Shown here: in pieces, positions 51,028 to 60,495 of the stretch | How positions within the stretch are numbered: the stretch's first letter is position 1 | Layout: every line of letters starts with the position of its first letter | Translations under genes and position numbers: made by a program | Notes under the pieces: model-generated | The model's database searches: none | Told to the model about the DNA's origin: nothing | The model's input: only the letters and a program-made list of their open reading frames with translations | DNA from: Atrichornis clamosus | Taxonomy: Eukaryota > Chordata > Aves > Passeriformes > Menuridae | Direction of reading: 5' to 3' | NCBI GenBank assembly: GCA_013400975.1 | Contig: WBMZ01002704.1 | Location: 1-64,000, forward strand | Length of the DNA stretch: 64,000 nt

Positions 51028-53282
51028 ATAGATGCTCAAGCAAACACTTGTTCCTTCAGCCATATTTCAAAAATTTTTGAGTGCATGTGAGAATACATAT
51101 TACAGTTGTCACACCCTTCCATATTTTGAGGATGTTTCTTGTCATTTTTTTCTGCTCTTTGCATCAGAAGAAATGAAAATTCACATTACTGAGAAAGTCT
51201 TAGGGAAAGTATTTTGTTGTTTTCTTCTCCTAGTGAAGAACTTCTTCTTTGAATGGGGTGGAAACATGTGTTTGACAAGGATCAAATAGTTGCCCTCCAA
51301 ATCCACAAAGGGCAGACTGTGACCCCTTGCTGAACAATACTTCATACAAATAGTACCACTGTCTGACACAAGGTAACCAGCAAGTTCCTTTGCCAGTGAC
51401 TTCTGTGATAACATAATGAATATCTGGACGTGATTAGCAGATAAAAAGAGCAGGTAAATCCAGACCACCATGAAGCGTAAGACAAATCAATCTTTCTTGT
51501 TGTTGCTAAATGAAAACATCTGGTGACATGCATTTAAGTGTGTCACAACAGATATCTGCCATCAGGACTCGCTATTTTAGACCCTTCAGTATAACATCCA
51601 TGATGGACTCGGCTCATTTTTTAGTGATGAACAGTCCTTGCCACCATATTCTCTCTACACACTTTGTGAAGATTTAGCACAAATGCAAACCAGTTTTATT
51701 TAGCACTGCCTGGTGTTTACAAGAATCATAGATACACTTTTCATGGTGAAACCTCCTTAAATCGCTCACAACAGGACACACAAATATTTTAAACCTCACA
51801 CAGTGGTGCCTCTGCCTCTCATCTCTGTTCAGTGGACTCCAGCTGACAAGCATCCTTGTCACTAATGTGGGGTACCAGGTCTGCTGCAGAAGATCAAAGT
51901 TTTAAACATTTTAAGTCCTAGATGTTTAAAGTGACACTCATAATGAATTTTTTTCAAATTTTCATTCTGTAATTAGTATATCTGCTTAAAACTAAAACCT
52001 TTATTTTTAGATATAGATGTAAATTAATTTAATCTAATTTATTGAAATATTCTACCTAGTATGCCTGAAGGAATCTGTTTTATACCTGGTTTATAAGAAA
52101 ACCCTAATGATCTTTAAGAAGTGTTGAAGGGCCTGGAGTTCTGGTAGAGTTAAACACTTAAGCACTTATTTTATTTTTAAGCACATGCTTAAACCATGCA
52201 AAAATTACTAATGGTAAGGATGCATTTTTTCCTAAATAAGAAACAAGGCAGTATAAACATATACTCATGAAAAAAATTTATGTTTAATGTTAGCCTTACT
52301 GAAGTCAGTGAAAGCTGCCCATGTATTTACGGTTTGCTTTCTTTTTTTTTGACTACTTTTTGTCTTCTCTACTTCTAAATTCTTTTGAGACATTCTGAGT
52401 TTAAGAAGCAAAGCATAAAAATTATTAAATAGGTTGTGACAGGTTTTATTGTGAAAATCAATTGGATGAAACTGAATTAAAATAATTATGCAACTAATAT
52501 TTAAAACTAATATAACTCATAAAAAGTACCAGTATATATTTTATGTTTTCAATATTTTCATTAGATTTTTCCTTTAAATATTTATGTCATTGTTCTGGCT
52601 TTGAATGTGGATAGTTTTCATGATATGAAATTGTTGCTTTATGTTTGGACTGAAAAAGAAAACAAAAATAATCCAAAATACTTAATGTGAGAAATATGTG
52701 CCTATCTTTGGAGAGCAAGCTGGTTGGAAAGAGTTTACTTTAGATAACTGATGGAAGAAAATTGCAGGAGGCACTGGAGAGTATTATAACTTTGTAGAAA
52801 TATATGTAAATATCTCGCTGAACAAAAAGGAAAAGATAAGGTTTAATCTTTAAAGAACTGAAAATATGTTATTAAAAAATTCTTAGCAAATGCTTTTGCT
52901 CTCTTCTTCTCCTAATCAAGAATTTTGTCTTTAAATGGCATGACAGCATCTGCATTTAATAAAAATCAAATAAAACATTTCCGTAGAAACAGATGGCACT
53001 GGTTTTAATTCTTTGTGGCCAATTCAGGTATTATGAGAATGAATTATGATGTAAGTGAGCCTTGCGTGTAAAGTATCTTCTTACAAAAATTTTAAATAAA
53101 TGTACATTTTGGGTTACCTGTTTCATCTAGACCAGTTTCCCTCATCTGATAGAGCATAAAAAAATCAAATGCCTTCAGCTCTGTGGCTGCTTGATATTAA
53201 GGCCAGGATTTCCCTTTTTCCCTGCCTAGGTGCTGAGGTGCCTGAGCTATTTGAGGGGTTAAAAGCTGTAACCACTGATGCG

Positions 53283-53289
53283 TATATAT
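53283..53289 (+). promoter_or_regulatory. KERA: Predicted TATA box of KERA
   Basis: TATATAT at 53283-53289, about 100 bp upstream of a consensus splice donor (GTAAGC at 53389) and 1.67 kb upstream of the KERA ATG. Spacing would put the transcription start near 53310-53315. Confidence 0.55.
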
Positions 53290-53311
53290 GAGGCTGTATT
53301 CCTAGAACACG

Positions 53312-53388
53312 GCTTGTAGCCTGACTCAAGCTATTACAGTCTAACAACAGGGACCAATAGAAAGAGAAGAAGATCCAAGAAAGCTGAG
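53312..53388 (+). other. KERA: Predicted KERA non-coding exon 1
   Basis: KERA in other vertebrates has an untranslated first exon. Here a TATA-like box at 53283 is followed by about 77 nt without an ATG and then GCTGAG/GTAAGC at 53388/53389, a near-perfect donor. The coding exon's acceptor at 54946 would close an intron of 1.56 kb. This is a prediction from signals and position, not from homology, and the 5' end is approximate. Confidence 0.5.
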
Positions 53389-54946
53389 GTAAGCCCAAAC
53401 TCTGAAGCAATGTCAAATTAGAAGCAATAGCTAATAAGGTGTGTATGGAAATACATCTGGGAATACTAGTATGTGCTTCCAGTTTTATATGCTGCTAATT
53501 CTTAGGAGGACAGGAAACAAACACAGTGGTTAGCAGCCAAAAGCTGTGAGTTTAGAGTGATTTCTAGCTGGCTTCAGATAGCTCCAGGAACTTGACTAAC
53601 AAGGTAAATTGCTTTATACTTGTTTCTTAAAATGTTATTAAGGTTGTGAATATTTAGAGAGCAAGAAGGTTGCCATTTCACTATGTAAAATAGAGATGTT
53701 ATTCTTTGGAAATACTTTATTTGTCCTTTTTTTTTTGGAATGCTTCCAGATAGCAGTTTCTGGGGCTGGAAGAGATATAGGATACTACACTTGTTGCTGC
53801 TAAAAACAATGTTGAAAATTATTAAATTAGTACATATCATATGCAGCAACTTAACTGAGCTTTTTAACCTTACTGGTGCATTAATCCTATGAGAGAGTTT
53901 ACTTTTTATTCAAATATGAGTTTTGCCAAAACTAACCTAATTTTGACCAGAAATTTCAGCTATCAGTCCTTTGCCTCTGCATTGCAAAATGCTTGTTATT
54001 CCTCCTCAGGCAGTAAGCAAGATAACAGAGTTTGTAAAGCACTGGTTTTGTCCTACAAAAATATTTTCTTTCGGAGTAAGTGATCAGTGATGATTTTGTT
54101 CATCATTTAATGGTAGAAGAGGTTAAAAAAAGCAAATAATTAAGTAGGTAAAATAGATACAAGACGCTTGAGTATATGTGAATTATTTCCTTAGGATTTA
54201 CTCTCTGTTGATATAATTTCATTGGGATTTATTTTTTGTGTCATTGAGATCAGGCATTTGTTTCGTCTGCTTTAGGGAAGGAAATTCATAACTTTGGATA
54301 TGAGAGAGTGAGTGAGGTGGGGAATGGATTAGTCAAACATATTCCCTCCAAGCTTTTTAACAACATGCCCAACAAACAGCTGTTAAAACACTATTTGATC
54401 TTCCACTTTTCAATGAAGACAAAAGACCCTGGAAAATCTGATCCAGATGCCATTATAACTTAAGAGAGAGCAAAAACAGAAAAGAGGGTGTGATTAATTT
54501 TAAAAGGAGGAACACTGAGTACAGTAGTTTATATGCCATCATTGTAATTATACCTTTTCTGAAGATTATTCACTATATAATGTAGATTATAGGTCTGTAC
54601 AGGAAAACTGAAAGAAGTTTATAAGAAGCACTGATTTAATGTCATAAAAATGATCCATGTTTTCGTGTTCTTTGAAATGACACTTTCATGAACATAGTTA
54701 ATCTGGTAGTCATTGTGGAGTCTAAGCTGAATCAGGGAAATATTCATCAACCTATAGCACTTAATTTTTTATACCTCTTATAATACTGTTCAGTTTTTCC
54801 TTAATATGCCATGAGTAGTAACCTAGAGAACAGAATTAGGCTGTTTATAAAGGAAATGCTATTTTACATGCAAAACTTTTGTTAATCTAGTATGCTGTTT
54901 GAGAGTTTTGTTGGGAAATAGCTAATTGTTTTTTTCCCCTTCCAAG
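53389..54946 (+). other. KERA: KERA intron 1 (if exon 1 is correctly placed)
   Basis: AT-rich DNA between the predicted donor at 53389 and the acceptor TTCCAAG ending at 54946, which follows a strong pyrimidine tract (54928-54943). No repeat or exon recognised within. Confidence 0.55.
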
Positions 54947-55841
54947 GCAAACACAATGATTCTAAAAGTCTGTACAAGTCTTTTGCTCTTATTCTTGGTC
55001 AATTCTGTGTGGACTCGAACTGTGAGGCAAGTTTATGATGATCTGGATCCTGACCATTGGTCTCACTACACTTCTGAGTGTCCACAAGAGTGCTTTTGTC
55101 CTCCTAGTTTTCCCAATGCATTATACTGTGATAACAAAGGACTTAAAGAAATACCTGCAATTCCAGCAAGAATTTGGTACCTCTATCTTCAAAACAATCT
55201 AATTGAAACACTTTCAGAGAAGCCTTTTGTGAATGCCACTCATCTGAGATGGATAAATCTGAACAAGAATAAGATCACAAACAGTGGTATTGAGAGAGGT
55301 GTGCTGAGCAAGATGAAAAAACTGCTTTATTTATTCCTTGAAGATAATGAATTGGAAGAGGTGCCTGCCCCATTACCAGTGGGCCTGGAACAGCTAAGGC
55401 TAGCTAGAAACAAAATCTCCAGAATCCCAGAAGGAGTCTTCAACAACTTGGAAAACCTGACTATGTTAGATCTGCACCAGAACAGTTTGTTGGACAGCGC
55501 TCTTCAAAGTGACACCTTCCAAGGACTCAACAATCTTATGCAACTCAACATAGCAAAAAACTCACTCAAGAAAATGCCTTTAAGCATTCCAGCTAATACA
55601 CTGCAGTTGTTTTTGGACAACAACTCCATTGAAGTTATACCAGAAAACTACTTCAGTGCAATACCCAAAGTGACTTTCCTTAGGCTGAACTACAATAAAT
55701 TATCTGATGATGGTATCCCACCAAATGGGTTTAATGTTTCATCTATTCTAGATCTACAGCTGTCTCACAATCAGCTCACTAAAATTCCACCAATAAATGC
55801 TCACCTCGAGCACCTTCATCTTGATCACAACAAAATCAAAA
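54947..55841 (+). CDS. KERA: KERA exon 2 (9 nt of 5' UTR plus main coding exon)
   Basis: The acceptor TTCCAAG ends at 54946. Nine bases of leader precede the ATG at 54956. The exon encodes residues 1-295 plus one base; donor GTAAGT starts at 55842 (phase 1). The intron falls just after an LRR 'HNKIK', homologous to the LUM exon 2 boundary after 'VNKIN'. Confidence 0.96.
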
Positions 55842-58800
55842 GTAAGTGCGTATTGCCAGTGTGGGACCCTACAAAAACATAATTATTTAAAAATGTCTAC
55901 TTAACTATAAAAATGCTTTTTGAGATAAAGTGATTAAAACCATAGCATCATTGAATAATTTGGGTGAGAAGGGACTTTTAAAGTTCATTTATTCCAACCT
56001 TCCTCCAATAAGTAGGGACATTTTCAACTGGATGAGGTTTCTCAGAGCCCCATCCAGCCTAAACCTGAAATTTACCAGGGATGGGGCATCTACCACCTCT
56101 CTGAGAAAAATTTTTCAGTGTTTTACTGATCCTACAGATGCTTTGTTCTACTAAGATTTATCTCCTCAAATATTTTCCATTTAGTGTAAATGAGACAAGG
56201 TTTTTTACCCAAGGCAACAGAAGCCTCTTGGGTTGCCATGGTTCCACTTTGAGCACTGCTTCCAGATTCATCCAGGTGTAGCTGTGATCTTGTGGTTAGG
56301 GACATCACATACTTCATATAATTAAAATATCTGCTCAGTAAATATCTGCTCCTTTGTTTCATGCCAAAAACCGAAATAAAAGTGATGACTTTTTATTCAT
56401 CACTGTGCAGATGTAAGCCACGTTTCTATATTTTATTTCCTTCAGGGTGATTTAATTGAATACATGCTCCCTTACCACTCTTTTGTGCCACTGTGATTCA
56501 CAAATATACTAAAAATAATGGTTTGGCTTTTGAATGAAACAAGGACTTAAGAAAGAAAGATACCTATTAATAATTTACATTAATTCACTGCATTTGGCAA
56601 AATCAATGTATGAAGTCTTGTAAAGCAAAATAAATTTTAACTGGCACATATTTAAGTGGCTTGCATGAATTCTAACAGTTAATCAGTTAGGGCTTGTGAC
56701 AGATGTTGTTTCTGAACATATTTAATTGCCCCCTGGTTACAAAGGGATTTATTTTAATTGCTTCACTGCAAGGCCTCAGGTGCAGATTTTATCCTGTCAC
56801 TTTGAGTGGACACAAAATTGAAATCAATGGAATGCAGCCTGTCCAGTTTAAGAATGGTTTTCTGCCAAAGTAGTATTTAAAGAGCTGTCCAATTATCTTC
56901 CTTCCCTGAATAAGTTTGACAAAGCTTAAAACCATGAAAAACAACTTTTGTAGTATGTGAAAACTCAAGTCCCACTTTCCAATGACACATGGGTACCCAT
57001 GAAGATAAATCACAATAGTTTTCCACAAACCTTATATTCCTTAGGTTGACAATTTTGCAAAGTGGTAAAAACATTAAGTACAAAACTGATTTTAGCAAAA
57101 AAAAAAAACCAAACAAACAAAAGCAACCTGAATTCTTAGTAACTGTGTATAAAATACTTGTAACCTGATACAGTAAATGAAAACCAGGTATTATGTAAGG
57201 CACATTCTACCACATAGCATAATTGTTCAAGAGGTAAGAGATAATGACATAGCCTTTATGAGACACTGCTCTAACAGGTTCTCAATACACAGAGAAAAAA
57301 GTATTCAAATGTTGGAAGTAAAATCAACTTAAAACCAAAATTAATTATAGCTCCAACAGATTTGCACCACACTTGTTCCATGGCTTTTTAATACACATAT
57401 ATCTATCTAGAAGATACACTTGTGATGCTCTGGGGAGTTGTTAAATAGTGGAAAAAAAAGTTTTAAAGGAAGAAAAGAGAAGGTATGAAATGATGTAGCA
57501 AGTGAGCAAGGGTGAGCAGGTGGTATTACAGCATTATCAAAGGACAGATAAAAGGGAGCAAACAGTAAGTTCCCCTAGAAGAATACCAGAAGGTTGAGTC
57601 TGAGCTAATATCATTCCACATGTAGAGAAAGTCAGAAATCCTTGGGTCAAGTACCTAAATTTTGTTTCTAAATTACAAGTTTTACTGGAAAAGAAAGAGG
57701 ATCTTCTGCAGGTCTTCCACTGACATATAGTAATAGCCATTAATGAGAACCTCTTTTGCAGTTTTCCCTCACAGCAGCTCCAGAGTTTCATCTTTAAATA
57801 TTATACCACATAACAATTCTGTTAACAAGCTGCGGAACTCATCTTTAAATTAACTGTCCTATATTTTTTAATCTAGTTAGTGATAGTCGTACAGACCTCC
57901 TACTCCGTTGATGGAAAGAGATACAAAATTGCAGAGGAAAGCTCATCCCATCTTAAGGAGATATATATATCCCATTTTGGAAGCATCCATCTCTCCCTAG
58001 AGTTTATAAACAGAGTCTTAGACTGTCATGTTACCTCTACATGGATGAGTTTAGGCAGGGTGAATTGTGCCTGTGGATAGAGAGCCCTTTTCTTCCTGTT
58101 TAAAAGAAAAATCAGTAATATAACCATGAAGAGATTGAAAAAGACTAAGAGATAAAGGCTTTTACTCCCCTAATAGCTTGGGTAGGATTTACTGTTTATG
58201 GAAAGAGAACAATAAAATCCCAAAACACTTCATACATCATCAGGAAATAACTTCTTAGTAGGTGGCCTGTGGTTAGATAACTGCTGCCTCACTTTAAGGC
58301 TGGAGTAATCAACCCAGTGAAAATAAGAGCAGTGAGATAGTTTCTAGGTCAGAGAAGACAGGGATTTAGAGCACACTTGAAGCCATTTTGTCTCCCATGA
58401 ACAGTAGTGATGACCAGAAAAAGCAGATATTTTCTGCTACGTTGCATTGCTTCACCTAAAACTTTTAATAGCTGTTTCATAATGAAAACTCTCAAGCTTT
58501 CCATGTTGTAGCTTCACACATAAAAATAAGTTGTAGCTTGTCTCTTCCAAGAATATCAAAGGCTTTGCCAGCATTAATCAAATTTCACAAGATAGACAAA
58601 TACAATTTGATATCACGGATATAACAAAAGTTTCAGGCCTTGGCCAACTGGATGTATTTCTCCAGTTTCCATGACAAAGATTAAGTCCACTTCCAAGATG
58701 TTGCAAACATCTGGGCAGTTTTTCAAAATAGAGCAGGGGACTTTCTTTTGGGAAAAAAAAAAGTAAATTATGTTGTTATTTTTACATCATAACATTTATC

Positions 58801-60044
58801 TGATTTTGGGGATTGTAATCAGAAGATTTGTGCATGTTATCATTGCTAAATATAAAGGGATAATTTTTTTCATATTTCTTTGTTACTAAAACAATGTGTT
58901 CAAAAATCCGTTACATACATATTCTCCATTCATATTTTTCACTTAATCTGCAGCCAACAAGATCCTCAAGCCCTCAGGCCAATCAAAAAATACCATAATT
59001 TGGGCAAAGGAATTTGACATCTTTGGTAAACAAACGCCACTTCAGTGTATTCTAGAATGAGGCCATTTTGAGGCTGAAATAGGGCAGCAGCTGCCTGACT
59101 ATTCAACAACTAGATAAAATATGAAAGGTATTTTAGCCAAGTGGCAGTGCAGAGGTAGCCTAGAGGAGACAATTTAAAGAACCCAAGTTATTCAACACTT
59201 AGAAATATGGGTAATGATTTAAGTCATAGCTTCAAATTTTATCTGAACAGAAATAAACTATGTGTGATGCATACAGAATTTCAAGGATCTGTTGGCTTTC
59301 AGATTAGGAAGAAAACTATCCCATTGCACAAGCTATATTCTTGCAATTAAAATCAACTCTACTGAAAAATGTGAAAGAACAGGAAAGTACAGATACTAAA
59401 ATTACAAACACTATACAAAAAGTTCCTCTGATCCAATACTGCTATCATTTTGAATGCAAGATATTCATTAGGGAATAATATTGGCCTAGAATTAATGTAC
59501 TGTTATTGAAATAAGATGTTCAAAACCCTTCAGCGTTAAGCTTGTCTTGCTCTCTTGGTGGGTAGATAGCGATTTCTCAGTGCTTATCATGTAGTTGTCT
59601 AAATTAATATCCTCTCTGTCCAACATTATAATTATGCATCTAGTGGCCTTTTTTCATAATTGCAACACAGTAAATATTTAATTCGCTGACCTAGATCACA
59701 TTTTGTTAAGATGGGTTTTTTTCTCCATCAAAAAGTTGTAAAATGTCAGCAAAAGCAACTGGCTCCCATGCAACTATCAGTGGAAATCTGCTTTATTTGT
59801 TTCCTAAATGAATTTTATCTTCATAAACCTTTCCCATGGAAATTACCTAACATGTTGATCTACCTTTTCAGGTGTCAATGGTACTCAAATATGCCCAGTT
59901 TCAATTGCCCTAGAAGAAGACTATGGTTATTATGGCAACATCCCTCGCCTCCGATATCTTCGTCTGGATGGAAATGAAATTCAACCTCCAATTCCATTGG
60001 ATATCATGATATGTTTCCGACTACTTCAAGCTGTTGTCATATAA
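54956..60044 (+). CDS. KERA: Keratocan (complete coding sequence, two coding exons)
   Basis: Keratocan is a secreted class II keratan sulfate proteoglycan, enriched in the corneal stroma, where it helps set collagen fibril spacing. Coding exons 54956-55841 and 59872-60044 (886 + 173 nt) give 352 residues plus TAA, the usual length. Seen: a signal peptide at about 1-20 (MILKVCTSLLLLFLVNSVWT); an acidic tyrosine-containing N-terminal segment (VYDDLDPDHWSHY); the class II cluster C42-x3-C46-x-C48-x9-C58; about ten leucine-rich repeats; sequons at N93, N167, N222, N260 and N298, the same positions as in mammalian keratocan as I recall it; and C303/C343 in the last exon. The ATG has A at -3. An in-frame TTG at 54926 lies in the pyrimidine tract of the intron and is not a start. 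Confidence 0.98.
55842..59871 (+). other. KERA: KERA intron 2, 4.03 kb
   Basis: Phase-1 intron from GTAAGT to TTTTCAG. It contains a minus-oriented CR1 3' fragment at about 55941-56130. Nothing else is recognised in it. Confidence 0.88.
55941..56130 (-). mobile_element. CR1 3' fragment in KERA intron 2, minus orientation
   Basis: On the + strand it reads as the reverse complement of a CR1 3' end: AAGGGACTTTTAAAGTTCAT, TTCCAACCTTCCTCC, AAGTAGGGACATTTTCAAC, TCAGAGCCCCATCCAGCCTA and GGGATGGGGCATCTACCACC. The match becomes weak after about 56130 and may run to about 56205. It lies only 100 bp inside the intron. Confidence 0.88.
59872..60044 (+). CDS. KERA: KERA terminal coding exon
   Basis: The acceptor TTTTCAG ends at 59871. 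The exon completes the split serine codon (A/GT) and encodes VNGTQICPVSIALEEDYGYYGNIPRLRYLRLDGNEI through LLQAVVI, with TAA at 60042-60044. It contains C303 and C343 and the N298 sequon. Confidence 0.97.
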
Positions 60045-60051
60045 AAATATT

Positions 60052-60080
60052 GCAGTGTCACTCTTGTACTGTGACACTGC
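60052..60080 (+). repeat. Perfect hairpin just after the KERA stop codon
   Basis: GCAGTGTCAC (60052-60061) pairs perfectly with GTGACACTGC (60071-60080) around a 9-nt loop. It begins 7 nt after the TAA. In mRNA this would form a stable 10-bp stem. Confidence 0.85.
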
Positions 60081-60242
60081 TAAAATACAAGTTTTGCTGG
60101 ACTGAAACTTGTTCTAACTCATAAATTGAGAAGTAGCAGCTTTGACTTTAATTTTTTCTTTGCTTGCATCTTTCCTACAGCTGAAAATGTTCTTCTTCTT
60201 TCAGAAGGGATTTTATATGGACCTAAAACATTTGCTTAACAC

Positions 60243-60267
60243 CTTACCCTAGAATTCCTAGGGTAGG
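60243..60267 (+). repeat. Hairpin in KERA 3' UTR
   Basis: TACCCTAG (60245-60252) pairs with CTAGGGTA (60258-60265) around AATTC. The stem extends by a T-G wobble and a C-G pair to 60243/60267. Confidence 0.8.
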
Positions 60268-60270
60268 AAT

Positions 60271-60302
60271 ATATATTGAAAATATATTGAAATATATTGA
60301 AA
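60271..60302. repeat. Short tandem repeat, ATATATTGA x3
   Basis: Three copies of ATATATTGA spaced 10-11 bp apart (starting near 60272, 60282 and 60292), immediately 3' of the 60243-60267 hairpin in the KERA 3' UTR. Confidence 0.85.
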
Positions 60303-60495
60303 GTCATCAGTGTTAGATCCCAGACATTCCAAAGAATAGTCTTGCCACCTACATCTTGTCCAATGCGACAATGCCTACCCTGCTAACACCATTGTTATAG
60401 ACAAATTATAGTTCCTTATTTTGTTACATAGTAACTAACACAATGCACTTGGCCAAATGCATATGCTAATAAAATCATGAGCTGCATGATTACTA

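Larger units (their letters stand above)
42081..53282. other. LUM-KERA intergenic DNA
   Basis: About 11 kb of AT-rich DNA with no supported gene. It holds an old CR1 fragment (about 44730-44970) and poly(T) tracts near 45936-45957 (T then GTTT units) and 47509-47519. A cluster of minus-strand open frames at 50734-51862 includes a perfect hairpin at 51006-51027. The last few hundred bases before 53283 should hold KERA upstream control elements. Confidence 0.65.
60045..60495 (+). other. KERA: KERA 3' UTR (3' end approximate)
   Basis: AATAAA at 60468-60473 suggests cleavage near 60490. An ATTAAA variant at 60517-60522 could extend it slightly. The UTR carries two notable inverted repeats (60052-60080 and 60243-60267) and a small AT-rich tandem repeat (60271-60302), each listed separately. 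Confidence 0.6.

Noticed and set aside
54926..54955. Earlier in-frame start for keratocan
   Set aside because: It is a TTG next to the polypyrimidine tract before the acceptor at 54945-54946. The ATG at 54956 gives the normal 352-residue protein.
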